This document shows, piece by piece, positions 25,446 to 34,884 of a stretch of 64,000 bases of DNA (its first letter is position 1; each line of letters begins with the position of its first letter). This DNA is from CBDHHC01 sp965263345. Lineage in GTDB: Bacteria > Pseudomonadota > Alphaproteobacteria > Rhizobiales > CBDHHC01. A program made the position numbers and the translations under genes. The stretch is from the NCBI GenBank assembly GCA_965263345.1, contig CBDHHC010000012.1, positions 165,703 through 229,702 on the forward strand. Reading direction: 5' to 3'. A model generated the notes under the pieces. It was not told where the DNA came from. It saw only the letters and a list, made by a program, of their open reading frames with translations, and did not search any database.

Positions 25446-26345
25446 ATGTTTTTTTCTAAATTACAAGCATTTTATAAGAAAAGAAAAAGTTTTAAATTTT
25501 ATCTTTTGACTTTTTTTTTCATTCTTTTGTTTTTTGTATTTGCATTGGGTTTATTGTTCCTTAATCTACTCGGCTTAAAGAGCTTTATTGAAGATGGTAT
25601 TCTCTCTGCGTTCATTGGATCAATCATCATAGTTCTTTCAGCTGGTGTTGCAGGTTATCTCACATATTTTGAACTTGAATATATGCGTAAAGAGGCTGCA
25701 GATGATCGCAAAGCCTCAAGAAACTCTACGCGTTTGCGTGCCACCCTTGATACAATCATGACAACTGAACTTGATAATGATTTTATTAATGCCAAAGTTG
25801 TTTTCCAAAAATATGCTAATTCCAAAAATCAGGAACTAGAGAAACTCTTTGCCCGAGTTTATGATGGGGTAAAAAATAATTATGTCACCAAGAGAGACCG
25901 AACCGATCAAATTAAAATCAGAACTTTCTTGAATCACTTTGAACTTGTTTCTCTTGCAATGTCAAAAACAGAAAAAGAACAAGAGGGAAATGACCAAGAA
26001 GAATTAACTGAAGAGCTTGATGAAAAAGGAAAACACAATTCAAGTAAGTTGAGGATCCTCGATGAAGATTTCTATAAAAAATGGCAAGGCAGTAGCTTTA
26101 TCCATGTCTGGAATAAATCTGCTAATGCCATAGGAATTATGCGAAGTTTTACTGACAATGATAATTTCTATATAGAATGGGAAAAGGTTGTTAAGAGGTG
26201 GGCTCCAGATTATGAAAAAGATGTGAAAACCCCAAAGAGATTTACTCAAGAAGAGTTACAAATTCTTGTTGCTTCTCCTTCTGAGCTTAAAGATGAAGAT
26301 GATGATGCCCCAGGCTGGCTTTCCAAACTCAATAGCCTTATTTGA
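25446..26345 (+). CDS. DUF4760-type membrane protein (copy 1)
   Basis: A 299-residue protein with two N-terminal membrane helices (about 20-45 and 52-75) and a soluble, highly charged helical domain facing the cytoplasm. The conserved pattern is ATLDTIMTTELDNDFINAK, then FLNHFELVSLAMS, then LDEDFYKKWQGSSFIHVWNK and IGIMRSF, as in DUF4760. Function of the family is unknown. A paralogue follows 0.7 kb downstream. The insert of acidic residues near 180-205 is specific to this copy. Base composition is very AT-rich even for this window. Confidence 0.75.
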   Translation: MFFSKLQAFYKKRKSFKFYLLTFFFILLFFVFALGLLFLNLLGLKSFIEDGILSAFIGSIIIVLSAGVAGYLTYFELEYMRKEAADDRKASRNSTRLRATLDTIMTTELDNDFINAKVVFQKYANSKNQELEKLFARVYDGVKNNYVTKRDRTDQIKIRTFLNHFELVSLAMSKTEKEQEGNDQEELTEELDEKGKHNSSKLRILDEDFYKKWQGSSFIHVWNKSANAIGIMRSFTDNDNFYIEWEKVVKRWAPDYEKDVKTPKRFTQEELQILVASPSELKDEDDDAPGWLSKLNSLI

Positions 26346-26770
26346 GGGCTTCGTTTTAGTGCTGCTTAAGACAATGATCATTGAATTGTTGCTTGCTCCT
26401 CTACATGGTATAAAATTTTATAATTTATTAAATAAAAAAATTGAGGAAAATATTAAGTAACAAGAATTGCTTGCTTAGTTGCTTCGGAAGAACACAAGTT
26501 AAAAATCAAAATATTTTTGAATATATTATACATAATAAGTATTAACCAAGGTTAACAAAATATTTATATGTGATACAATGCGGGGCTTTTTTATTTTCTT
26601 GAAAAATTATGGTTAATAATTTATTAAGCGAATTACTTAATTTTGCAGCTGTATTCAACTGCTAATTTATCTAGTGTTCTTTATAACTGAACGAAAGACT
26701 ATATATATGCCTAACAATGCTAATGACGAGTGCGAAGGTACGATCGTGACTTTACAGTTTTGAAATTGAT

Positions 26771-26863
26771 AGATGCTGGCGAATGGTTACACCATGCTTT
26801 GTATCTTCAGATTCATTTGAAGTTTATGAGTGGTGTTTTGCCAGCGTCTGATTTTTGTTTTTA
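26771..26863 (+). ncRNA. Long rod-like hairpin followed by T-rich tail, candidate RNA or terminator
   Basis: AGATGCTGGC (26771-26780) pairs with GCCAGCGTCT (26840-26849, one wobble), ACACCA (26789-26794) with TGGTGT (26831-26836), and CTTCA with TGAAG at the tip, giving a nested rod with internal loops. ATTTTTGTTTTTA follows directly. The lack of any coding frame with protein character and the T-rich tail on the plus strand suggest an RNA or an elaborate terminator between the two DUF4760 genes. Confidence 0.4.
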
Positions 26864-27042
26864 TTCTGAAAACTTTTTCCCTTTACACATACTTTCTCAT
26901 TTTTCGAGTAAATAGATTATGTTCATATAAGTATAACTACTGGAAAACTCTTTATCTCATAATGATAATACTTGCACCCAACAACAAGAAGCTATTTATC
27001 TGTTGTAATATTATTTAGAAATTATTTTTGGTCTTATTAAAA

Positions 27043-27894
27043 ATGTGCAATGCTATTAAAGCCCCCAAATATAAAACATGGGATATAAAAAATTATTATC
27101 AATATGGTTTTGCTTTAATTGTAATTATCACAATTATAACTGGCATATTACTATTTCTTATTCTTGGAAAATGCAGTTTTATAGAGCACGGTATTCTGGC
27201 TGTGTATGTAAGTTCTTTAATTATAATCCCTTCTGCTTTCCTTGCTGGATTGCTTACACTTCAAGAATTGCGTCAACAAAGACAAGAGATCCGTGATCAA
27301 AGAAATGTTGCTAATAAACACCAACTCGCCAATGAGAAAATAGCTAAAGAAACTTCAAGAAAAAAAGCAACGTTAGAATTAATTACCAGGACAGAACTTG
27401 ATAGAGAATATATTGATGCAAGGGCAACATTCCAAAAATACTCAAATTATGAAAATGGAGAAATGGAACAACTTTTCGCTTCTATGTATTACTTAAAAAA
27501 AAATAATCTGGAAGAAGTCTTAGAAAGTGACATAGAAGAGAAAGAAAACTTAAAGAAGAAAGAAAAAGAACATCTTCTTCTTCGTACATTTTTCAACTAT
27601 TTTGAGATGGTTTCCCTTGCTATCTCAAAAGAAATTGGCAGTTTGGATGAAGACTTCTTTAAAAAATGGCAAGGAACAAGTTTCATTGAGGTATGGAATA
27701 GATCTAGTAATACAATTGGTATTATTCGTAGTTTATCTAATAATCTCAAAACCTACAAAGAATGGGAAGGGATAGCACAAAAATGGGGTCAAGAACTCGA
27801 AATAGATGTTAAAGAAGCGAAAATATATAGCTTTGAAGAACTCACTAGGCTTATGGACTTAAGTCATCCAAACGAACATAATAATGCAAGATAA
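27043..27894 (+). CDS. DUF4760-type membrane protein (copy 2)
   Basis: A paralogue of the preceding gene, about 284 residues from the ATG at 27043 (a TTG at 27028 is also possible; neither has a strong ribosome-binding site). It has two membrane helices (about 25-45 and 52-75), then a charged linker and the same conserved blocks: RTELDREYIDARATFQKYSN, FFNYFEMVSLAIS, and LDEDFFKKWQGTSFIEVWNR. The linker between helices and core differs most. Tandem duplication with divergence is clear. Function is unknown; an accessory or defence role is only a guess. Confidence 0.75.
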   Translation: MCNAIKAPKYKTWDIKNYYQYGFALIVIITIITGILLFLILGKCSFIEHGILAVYVSSLIIIPSAFLAGLLTLQELRQQRQEIRDQRNVANKHQLANEKIAKETSRKKATLELITRTELDREYIDARATFQKYSNYENGEMEQLFASMYYLKKNNLEEVLESDIEEKENLKKKEKEHLLLRTFFNYFEMVSLAISKEIGSLDEDFFKKWQGTSFIEVWNRSSNTIGIIRSLSNNLKTYKEWEGIAQKWGQELEIDVKEAKIYSFEELTRLMDLSHPNEHNNAR

Positions 27895-27958
27895 TAATGG
27901 ATACTTCCCACCACCTAAAAAAGAAGGTGATGGGGAAGATGAACCTGATAAGACCTAG
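27884..27958 (+). CDS. Possible 24-residue acidic peptide overlapping the DUF4760 gene
   Basis: An ATG inside the last codons of the DUF4760 gene opens a frame reading NGYFPPPKKEGDGEDEPDKT to a TAG at 27956. The acidic, proline-containing composition looks like a protein tail rather than random sequence. It may be the original C-terminus displaced by a frameshift or a tiny coupled peptide. Evidence is weak. Confidence 0.2.
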   Translation: MQDNNGYFPPPKKEGDGEDEPDKT

Positions 27959-28974
27959 TTCTTATCTTTATCAACCAATGCCTTTTCCTTAATCCATGGC
28001 ATCATGTCACGAAGTTTGTGGCCTACTTCTTCGCATGCATGTTCATCGCAAGCTTGGCGCATTGCTTTGAAAGATGTCTGATTGACCTTGTTTTCCAACA
28101 TCCAGTCTCTAGTGAATTTACCTGATTGAATGTCGGCGAGAACTTCTTTCATGCGTTCTTTGGTTTCTGGTGTGATCACACGTGGACCTGAGACATACTC
28201 ACCATATTCCGCTGTGTTTGAAATTGAGTAGTTCATGTTGGCGATGCCGCCTTCATAGATCAGATCTACGATGAGCTTCATTTCGTGTAAGCATTCAAAA
28301 TATGCCATTTCAGGTGCATAGCCAGCTTCTGTTAATGTTTCAAAGCCTGCGCGCATCAATTCAACAACACCACCACATAGAACAGCTTGTTCACCGAATA
28401 GATCTGTTTCGCATTCTTCTCGGAAGGTTGTTTCGATGATGCCAGCTTTACCACCACCGATTGCTGCTGCGTATGACATTGCCAATTCTTTTGCGTTTCC
28501 TGATTTGTCTTGAGCAACCGCTAGCAGGCAAGGTAGACCACCGCCGCGCAGGTACTCTCCACGAACCGTATGGCCTGGTCCTTTTGGTGCAACCATTGCA
28601 ACATCAATATCGCTTCTTGGTTCAATCAGGTTGAAATGTACGTTTAGACCATGTGCGAAAAATAGTGCCGCGCCTTCTTTCATGTTTTCTACAAGGTGAT
28701 CTTTATAGATATCAGCCTGTAACTCATCAGGTGTTAACATCATCATTACATCAGCCCATTTTGCGGCTTCTGCTACAGACATTACTTTGATGCCTTCTGC
28801 CTCTGCTTTTTTGGCAGACGCTGACCCTTCACGAAGAGCAACAGCTACATTTGCTACACCAGAGTCTCTTAAGTTCAGAGTGTGAGCATGGCCTTGAGAG
28901 CCATATCCGATGATAGCAACATTTTTACCCTTGATTAGATTGATATCTGCATCTTGATCATAGTAAACACGCAT
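27955..28974 (-). CDS. ilvC: Ketol-acid reductoisomerase
   Basis: A 339-residue class I enzyme of valine, leucine and isoleucine synthesis that isomerises and reduces acetolactate with NADPH and magnesium. The Rossmann motif is VAIIGYGSQGHAHTLNLRDS, the metal-binding region of the knotted C-terminal domain has ETDLFGEQAVLCGG and YFECLHEMKLIVDLIYEGG. GAGGAAAT stands before the ATG. It is monocistronic and not next to ilvB/ilvH; a G+C-rich hairpin lies in its leader. Confidence 0.96.
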   Translation of the reverse strand: MRVYYDQDADINLIKGKNVAIIGYGSQGHAHTLNLRDSGVANVAVALREGSASAKKAEAEGIKVMSVAEAAKWADVMMMLTPDELQADIYKDHLVENMKEGAALFFAHGLNVHFNLIEPRSDIDVAMVAPKGPGHTVRGEYLRGGGLPCLLAVAQDKSGNAKELAMSYAAAIGGGKAGIIETTFREECETDLFGEQAVLCGGVVELMRAGFETLTEAGYAPEMAYFECLHEMKLIVDLIYEGGIANMNYSISNTAEYGEYVSGPRVITPETKERMKEVLADIQSGKFTRDWMLENKVNQTSFKAMRQACDEHACEEVGHKLRDMMPWIKEKALVDKDKN

Positions 28975-29002
28975 ATTTCATTTCCTCAATTTTACGAAAC
29001 AA

Positions 29003-29023
29003 CCGCGCGATATCTCAGCGCGG
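29003..29023 (-). promoter_or_regulatory. Leader hairpin upstream of ilvC
   Basis: CCGCGC and GCGCGG form a 6-bp all-GC stem about 20 bases before the ilvC ribosome-binding site. There is no T-run towards ilvC. It may affect leader stability or be incidental. Confidence 0.3.
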
Positions 29024-29236
29024 ACATCTTTTATAGAATTTGTCTAGCATGCTTCATAGCGATCTAAATCAAAAACCGCAATGGTAAGAAGCTAAATATT
29101 AGGGAAAATATCAATATAATGCCTAAGTTCAGCTCAAAAAAGCTATATTCTTGTGTTATTTAGCTTGTTTATTTACAAAAAATGTCTTTAAGCAGTATCT
29201 GAAATTCAGATTGGCTAGAAAAATTAGGATAAATTT

Positions 29237-30004
29237 ATGACCGAGATAAAACGGTATGTTCGTTTTAGTCATGGCGACATAGTGGGTTTTGGGCGTCTTA
29301 ACGATGAAAACATCATAGAAGTACAAGATGGAAACTTTTTTAACTCCTCTAGGGATACTGGTGTTTCTCTGCCTCTTAATGACGTTGAACTCCTCAATCC
29401 CGTTATCCCACGTTCTATATTCTGTGTTGGTCGGAATTACCGTTCACATGCCGGGGATGCTGGAGCTGAACAACCGGGGATTTTTACGAAACTGATTACA
29501 TCCATAACCGGGCCAAACTCTCCTATTCCTTATGCAAAAGATGCTAGTGATCTTCATTATGAAGGTGAAATGGTGGTTGTAATTGGCAAACACTGCAAGC
29601 ATGTTTCTAAAGAAGAAGCTTCAGATTATGTGTTTGGCGTGACCTGTGGCAATGATATGAGCGAAAGAAACTGGCAAAAAAACGATCTACAATGGGTCCG
29701 CGCCAAAGCTTCTGATGGATTTGGACCTATAGGACCTTATTTAGTTACTGGATTAGATTATAATAATCTGCAATTAGAAACTCGCCTAAATGGAGAGACA
29801 GTCCAATCAGAACGTACAAATATGTTGATCCATGATGTTGAAACTGTCATATCTTTTATAAGTCAAACGATTAGTTTACATCCTGGTGATATAATTTTCA
29901 CTGGAACGCCTGGACAAACTCAAGCTATACAACCTGGTGACACTATTGAGGTCGAACTAGAAGGTGTTGGTACACTTAAGAACGAAGTTGTTGCAATTGA
30001 GTGA
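29237..30004 (+). CDS. Fumarylacetoacetate hydrolase (FAH)-family protein
   Basis: A 255-residue protein with a short N-terminal domain and the FAH barrel: IFCVGRNYRSHAGD, then DLHYEGEMVVVIGK with the metal-binding glutamates, FGVTCGNDMSERNWQ, and IIFTGTPGQTQAIQPGD near the end. Family members hydrolyse or decarboxylate small 2-keto acids such as acylpyruvates with a divalent metal. The overall length fits acylpyruvase/2-hydroxyhepta-diene-dioate isomerase types. Substrate cannot be assigned; no aromatic degradation genes are near. Confidence 0.9.
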   Translation: MTEIKRYVRFSHGDIVGFGRLNDENIIEVQDGNFFNSSRDTGVSLPLNDVELLNPVIPRSIFCVGRNYRSHAGDAGAEQPGIFTKLITSITGPNSPIPYAKDASDLHYEGEMVVVIGKHCKHVSKEEASDYVFGVTCGNDMSERNWQKNDLQWVRAKASDGFGPIGPYLVTGLDYNNLQLETRLNGETVQSERTNMLIHDVETVISFISQTISLHPGDIIFTGTPGQTQAIQPGDTIEVELEGVGTLKNEVVAIE

Positions 30005-30102
30005 CGTCCAACAAGGAACTCTTTTTGGTTGTTGTTCCATAATAGAGAATGACCTAAAATAGTCTAAGACGGGGCAAATATAAAATAACGGGAGTAGGTA
30101 CC

Positions 30103-30351
30103 ATGGCAACTCTGGTAGCTCTATTATTAGCATTAGCAGTATATACTTTAACTATCTATGTTCTCAACGTACAAGGATCGCCGGAAGGTGCGCGCCCAAG
30201 TTTTGATATTGAGAGCGCCTTTAACATCGCTGGTCAACAATATGGTATTCCTCTTGGTGTTCCACCTGAGCTTATCCCAGTTGTTTCTGTGCTTGTATTA
30301 ATCGTGCCTGCAATACTTGTGTTTAGTATTGTTCGCATCATTGTTAAATAA
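30103..30351 (+). CDS. Small two-helix membrane protein, unknown
   Basis: An 82-residue protein with one hydrophobic segment at the N-terminus (about 3-23) and another at the C-terminus (about 58-79), joined by a 33-residue polar loop with SPEGARPSFDIESAF. GGGAGTAGGTACC precedes the ATG. No family recognised. Its start lies about 100 bp after the FAH-family gene, so shared transcription is possible. Confidence 0.6.
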   Translation: MATLVALLLALAVYTLTIYVLNVQGSPEGARPSFDIESAFNIAGQQYGIPLGVPPELIPVVSVLVLIVPAILVFSIVRIIVK

Positions 30352-30426
30352 GCAGATATACTCTTATTTGAATTTAGTTGCCTGTATTGATCAAGCTTGG
30401 TTATCTTCAATCAGGCATCTAAATTT

Positions 30427-30879
30427 TTAATTGTATCGCGATACTTCCTTGACAGATTTAAACCTTTCACCAGTCCATCTGACTGAATACGGCTTTCTTT
30501 CTGCATCCCACATAGAAATAATTGGACGAGAGCCTCGGCTTACTGAGAGATTCTCTGTTATATAGTCACCAACTTTTCTTAAATGTCTTCCCTTACGGAT
30601 ATAGATGACTATTGTACAATTCTGTGTTTCGCAAAATTCATTTTTGCCTCGATCACACTCAAAACCAGATAAATCTAAAATTAAATCCAGCTTACCATCA
30701 CCTGTAATATCTCTTTCGATTATTGCTTCTCGCAATACCCGACCTTGCCCATTATGACAAGCTTTTGAAAGTTGCTTGCTCACCAAATAATTTGTTGCTT
30801 TTGTTAATGCTCCTGATTGTGGTGATAGAAAATTAAGAAGCAAAAATGTGCTTGCTAAAACTGTAAACTTCCAATGCAT
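30427..30879 (-). CDS. Small secreted protein with VCBS/FG-GAP-like motif
   Basis: A 150-residue exported protein with a signal peptide of about 24 residues. The segment RDITGDGKLDLILDL (about 55-69) resembles the calcium-binding loop of VCBS/FG-GAP repeats, and several cysteines (ACHNG, ECDRG, CETQNC) could form disulfides in the periplasm. Homologues are usually annotated only as hypothetical. It lies alone on the minus strand, with a tiny membrane peptide gene upstream. Confidence 0.65.
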   Translation of the reverse strand: MHWKFTVLASTFLLLNFLSPQSGALTKATNYLVSKQLSKACHNGQGRVLREAIIERDITGDGKLDLILDLSGFECDRGKNEFCETQNCTIVIYIRKGRHLRKVGDYITENLSVSRGSRPIISMWDAERKPYSVRWTGERFKSVKEVSRYN

Positions 30880-31051
30880 AAAAATCCAAACCTTTCAGAA
30901 ACACTCATTCTTGAGTCAATTTAAGTTTGTATTTTTTTCAGGAAACAAAATGGCAATTTTGGGAACAATTTATTTTCTATTCAGAGGAAATTTTTATGCT
31001 ATGTCTTATGCTTAAAAAAGCAATACTTACATTTCATCTTAATAAAAAATC

Positions 31052-31183
31052 CTAATAACCCTGAAATGTTTGAAATTTCTCGGCAATTTGCAAGGCGATC
31101 CATATGAACCCCACAACCCCAAGTGGTATTCCAACAGCATAATAAATTATTTGCAAAAGTTGTTTAAGTTGGGGAATTCTCAT
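31052..31183 (-). CDS. 43-residue single-pass membrane peptide
   Basis: ATG to TAG encodes MRIPQLKQLLQIIYYAVGIP followed by LGVVGFIWIALQIAEKFQ and a short polar end. A Lys-containing N-terminus, one hydrophobic segment and a charged exit look like a genuine small membrane protein. GGA lies four bases before the ATG. No family recognised; it sits alone in a 494-bp gap that otherwise appears empty. Confidence 0.42.
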   Translation of the reverse strand: MRIPQLKQLLQIIYYAVGIPLGVVGFIWIALQIAEKFQTFQGY

Positions 31184-31385
31184 TTGTCCAACACACTCTC
31201 TAAGGTTAAATCACATTGTGTGTGTCAGTAATTTTTCATAACTTTATTGAGGCTTTCATATTTGCAAGTGTTTGTAAAGCTGATTCCATTTTTTTGCTGT
31301 GATCGTCCTAAAAGATGTTCTAAAAAATTCAATCAAGGTTTAATCTGATTATAAAAAAATTCTCACTTTTTAATTGAGACATAAA

Positions 31386-32075
31386 ATGACTTCAAAATTT
31401 ATCAGACAGTTTCATGACACAGGATTGACTCCTCCTTTACAATCCAGGCCTGGATTATTGGCTTGGGTCTTTTTTTTAACTGCAGCTCCTTTCTTGCTTG
31501 GTGCTTCTTTGTTTGCCTTATTCGTTGGCGGTCCCCTTGAGTTTTTAGCCGGACTTATTGGGCTTATTTTCTTTGGGTTCTGCTTTTTTGTATATTTCCT
31601 TTTTTTGATGCGTGGCATTTGGACTGGAAGCCTTCAGTTTTCTGAAAGCGGTCTTTTTCATGGACTTTATAATATACATATTCCCTGGGACGATATTGGT
31701 CCTGCCTGGGTTTATGAAATCCATGCGGGTGGCATAACGCACCGAGATGTACTTTTTATTTTAAAAAATACAGACTCCTATAAAGACAAACTTGGTTTTA
31801 TAGAACGCTTCCTTTTTAATGTTATGGAACGTCAAATCCAATCAAACTCTGGTGGTGTCTGGGATACCGGGTTAGAGGCATTTTGCCTTGTTTTTGGTAA
31901 GGATGGTGACGCTGATCGTGCAGTCAATGCTCTTAATGATTTGCGTCAAGCTCTTAAAAATACTCCAGGCGCTATCGCTCTACCCATTCCTAAAATTATG
32001 AGATTTGGGATTTCTAATGAAGATATTGCCGAAGTTATCAATCATGTCATTGTTCAAAAACAAAGCGAATACTAA
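31386..32075 (+). CDS. Membrane protein of unknown function
   Basis: About 229 residues with two adjacent hydrophobic segments near 23-47 and 50-75 and a cytoplasmic C-terminal domain. The phrase IHIPWDDIGPAWVYEIHAGG just after a short strand resembles PH-like domains of bacterial membrane proteins (bacterial PH/YdbT-like), where a strand and a WDDI motif follow the helices. The ATG at 31386 was preferred to a TTG four codons upstream. Next to a similarly built minus-strand membrane protein. Confidence 0.6.
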   Translation: MTSKFIRQFHDTGLTPPLQSRPGLLAWVFFLTAAPFLLGASLFALFVGGPLEFLAGLIGLIFFGFCFFVYFLFLMRGIWTGSLQFSESGLFHGLYNIHIPWDDIGPAWVYEIHAGGITHRDVLFILKNTDSYKDKLGFIERFLFNVMERQIQSNSGGVWDTGLEAFCLVFGKDGDADRAVNALNDLRQALKNTPGAIALPIPKIMRFGISNEDIAEVINHVIVQKQSEY

Positions 32076-32212
32076 TAAAATGTGCTTTTTGTCTCTTGTT
32101 TAAAGTTACGGACAAAAACAAATATAAGTGCTCGTCAAGCTGTGTGCATAAGTTTTTTTTGGTTTCTTTTTTTTAAGGTTAGTTTTTTGTGAATCAGCAA
32201 ATGCATTTATAT

Positions 32213-32836
32213 TCAAATAAAATGATGGTCACGATTGACAACAGGAAGATTTGTACTCTTAGAGAGTTTTTCTGCTATAGCTTCAACTAAATCTTTGGGC
32301 CCTTCTTTAAGAAGTATTCTTCTGTCTTTAAAGACATGGAGAAGTTTTTCACCAAGAGTACGTGGTTTCAGAAAATCACGAAATTTAATATTAATTTTGA
32401 TATCAGTTCTAATCAGCAAAAGTTCATACACAATATATGTTCTATTTTCATCATCTATTACCCTTTTCCAACTTATTCGAATATCGTGTATTTCAGAAAT
32501 ATTATAATGTTTTACTTCATAACAATATACAATTTGTTGAGAGAGTATTATTTGCTTTCGTTTATGATCTACCTCAATTTTTTCTCCCATAACCCCAACA
32601 TAAAGCATGACCATTCCAAATACAGGAGAAGTGAATAGTAATAAATAGACGAGTATTAATACCACTGGCATATGTTTAAGCAAAGGTATAGAAAAAAAAT
32701 AGTCATTCAATATTTCTGCCGATAAACCAATGTCGAAAAGAAATACGAGCCCGATTAATATAACCAAAATACCAGAAATGGTATTTAAGATCATCTCTCG
32801 CTTGGTCCGCAAATCTAAATAAATGATATCTCTCAT
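32213..32836 (-). CDS. Membrane protein of unknown function
   Basis: A 207-residue protein with three hydrophobic segments near 16-38, 50-65 and 66-82, then a soluble beta-rich domain (HKRKQIILSQQIVYCYEVKHYNIS cut by charged turns). The layout of membrane helices followed by a PH-like strand pattern (EIHDIRISWKRV) recalls its plus-strand neighbour. No catalytic residues seen. Function unknown. Confidence 0.55.
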   Translation of the reverse strand: MRDIIYLDLRTKREMILNTISGILVILIGLVFLFDIGLSAEILNDYFFSIPLLKHMPVVLILVYLLLFTSPVFGMVMLYVGVMGEKIEVDHKRKQIILSQQIVYCYEVKHYNISEIHDIRISWKRVIDDENRTYIVYELLLIRTDIKINIKFRDFLKPRTLGEKLLHVFKDRRILLKEGPKDLVEAIAEKLSKSTNLPVVNRDHHFI

Positions 32837-32993
32837 AGCACTCGACTACCAAAGGCGATTTACAAGAGAACTGACGCAAAATCCTGACTTTTTTGAGGAC
32901 AAAATGAATTTGATTTTTTTTTAAACAGCAGGGAATAAACCGCTCGTTCTAAGCGTAGTAAATCAGGTCAGGTAAAATAACGGAAAATTGTAA

Positions 32994-33386
32994 ATGTCAA
33001 AAAAGATCATTGATGATCTCGTAAATGAGATTGGAAGACTCATCCTCCAAGACAAAGAATATTCTGCTGATCTCTGGACGAGTATTGCATTGATAGGAAA
33101 TATCTCACCTGGCGTGATGAGTATGACAGGCTATCAATATTTGGAGGGTGATCAATTTTCTCCCGCAGTCCCTTTCAACGATACGATACTTGATAAGATG
33201 CAAAACTTGAAAGAAGAAATGAAAAAAATCAATGGCACAGAATGGCATCAATGCCTTGTGACAATTTCAAAACCTGACATCAATTTAAACATTCAGTTTG
33301 AATATGAAGATCCTAACCGCTGGAGTTTAAAAGCAAAATCATTAGATGTCAGTGAGTTTGCCTTGAGCCTGAGGCCAGAGAACTAA
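32994..33386 (+). CDS. Small protein resembling YezG/DUF600 immunity proteins
   Basis: A 130-residue soluble acidic protein. The C-terminal half, with VTISKPDINLNIQFEYEDPN, has the strand-strand-Tyr/Glu/Asp pattern seen in YezG-like immunity proteins. The N-terminal half is helical and contains paired Trp and Tyr. Twenty-three bases separate it from a larger protein with YwqG-like features, and the two are probably co-transcribed. No toxin gene is adjacent. Similarity is judged by eye and is weak. Confidence 0.5.
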   Translation: MSKKIIDDLVNEIGRLILQDKEYSADLWTSIALIGNISPGVMSMTGYQYLEGDQFSPAVPFNDTILDKMQNLKEEMKKINGTEWHQCLVTISKPDINLNIQFEYEDPNRWSLKAKSLDVSEFALSLRPEN

Positions 33387-33409
33387 GAACAGAATTAAGG
33401 TGTGTCCTT

Positions 33410-34399
33410 ATGATCAAACAATATTTTTCAAGTGCTGAGTTGGATTTTAGCGGGACACCAGAAACACTTTTTGTTCTTGAGATGCATCACATTTCCGAAG
33501 AAACCGCAAAACAGCTAGAAGGGTATACCGTTCTAGAGTTTGAGGAAAATATTCTAAATAATGCATATTTTAAGCTTAATGAAAAACTTGTCTTAGGTTC
33601 TGATAATGAACAGGTTGAAAACTCTGTAAATCAAAACCTAGCCGGCTATGTAGAACTCAATAAGCTCTCACCTTTAAAGAGTAAGGTGAACACAAAATGG
33701 TTTTTGAACATAAATCAATACGGAAAAAGCCAATTGGGCGGCAAGCCTCCTGAAGGATTTGTATTTCCTTTGGCAAATTTTGCGTCTGGTTTTCAGTATA
33801 TTGGGAAAATCAGCAAAGAAGAAGACGCCTTTACAGATTTGGATTTTGACTTACATCTGATCTATCCAGTATGTTTAGATTACCACCCTCCTCTGTTTCT
33901 TGATATTTCAAAGCCATTGAAGCCCTTGCTATTGCCATTGGATACTGCACAGACTTTGGCTTTATGTTGGCCCAAAGCCGGAGAGACTTATTTACCAGAA
34001 GCAAGGTATTCAGGCCCTGACGGTAACATTATAGAGGGCTCTGATTTTCAGGACGTCTTTGAGGAGAATAATCACTTAGAGTTTGAGAGAATTTTCATCT
34101 CATTTAACCAAACAGCAAAGAATATCGTATGGGGACATGCTGGCTTTCCTGAATGGGTTCAATATCCAGAAATACCCTATTGTCCCAAAACACAGAAACC
34201 AATGAAGTTTCTTTGCGCTATTGGTTTTAACATAACCCGGTGTATGGGACCTAAAGCTGTACCATCAAAGCTTAGATTACCGGAAACCTCCCCATACTCA
34301 GATACAATTAAATATATGCAATTTTGGAGGGATGGTGACCTATTTGTTTTCTATTCCCCAGAAGGAAAAACTCTTTGTTTGTTCCCGCAAAATACGTAA
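33410..34399 (+). CDS. Unknown soluble protein, YwqG/DUF1963-like
   Basis: A 329-residue cytoplasmic-looking protein rich in aromatic residues. The phrases KSQLGGKPPEGFVFPL, FQYIGKI and the ending YMQFWRDGDLFVFYSPEGKT follow the order seen in DUF1963 (YwqG-like) proteins: a GG-P loop, a short strand with a hydrophobic-Gln pair, and a C-terminal beta hairpin. YwqG-type genes are often found with polymorphic toxins as immunity factors. GTGTCC precedes the ATG; no clear ribosome-binding site was seen. Assignment is tentative. Confidence 0.5.
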   Translation: MIKQYFSSAELDFSGTPETLFVLEMHHISEETAKQLEGYTVLEFEENILNNAYFKLNEKLVLGSDNEQVENSVNQNLAGYVELNKLSPLKSKVNTKWFLNINQYGKSQLGGKPPEGFVFPLANFASGFQYIGKISKEEDAFTDLDFDLHLIYPVCLDYHPPLFLDISKPLKPLLLPLDTAQTLALCWPKAGETYLPEARYSGPDGNIIEGSDFQDVFEENNHLEFERIFISFNQTAKNIVWGHAGFPEWVQYPEIPYCPKTQKPMKFLCAIGFNITRCMGPKAVPSKLRLPETSPYSDTIKYMQFWRDGDLFVFYSPEGKTLCLFPQNT

Positions 34400-34884
34400 A
34401 AAAAGCCACTTCGCGAGGTAGAGTTTTATAATCCTGATTAGTTTATTGCATTTTTAAAATGATAAGTTATATGTTTCATTATTTGCCTAACCTTTGCAAA
34501 GATCGCGATCCCCTATTGAGTGCGTTTAGTAATATCTGAGGATGATTTGCAGAGACTTATTTTACTGGGTAAGATAACTCATTGGGGATAGCACTTGGTA
34601 ATATGGGGAATACCTCCAATGCCTTTCATAAATCGTACTTTGTTACATAATCGGCCTGACTATTTCGTTCTTTGATGTTATTTCTTCACAATGTTCACAA
34701 AATGCTGATCTAATGTGATTTGCAACTTATGCAGATGAAGTTGATTATATTATATAATGGCGCTCATATCGTATCTTATGTGGGCCGGCTTAATTTTTAT
34801 CTGAGAGCTGCAAGTGCTCCAAACGACCTCTTTGGCGACTTGTATACTTAAAAAAATGAAAAAGGCACGCGAAAGGCTGTTTCA
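34400..34884. other. Intergenic region with no recognised gene
   Basis: About 480 bases with no convincing coding frame. It must hold the promoter of the DUF3179 gene. No strong hairpin, repeat or known RNA motif was found. Confidence 0.5.

Noticed and set aside
26266..26460. 64-codon frame at the end of the first DUF4760 gene
   Set aside because: It mostly overlaps the gene in another frame and has no translation signal.
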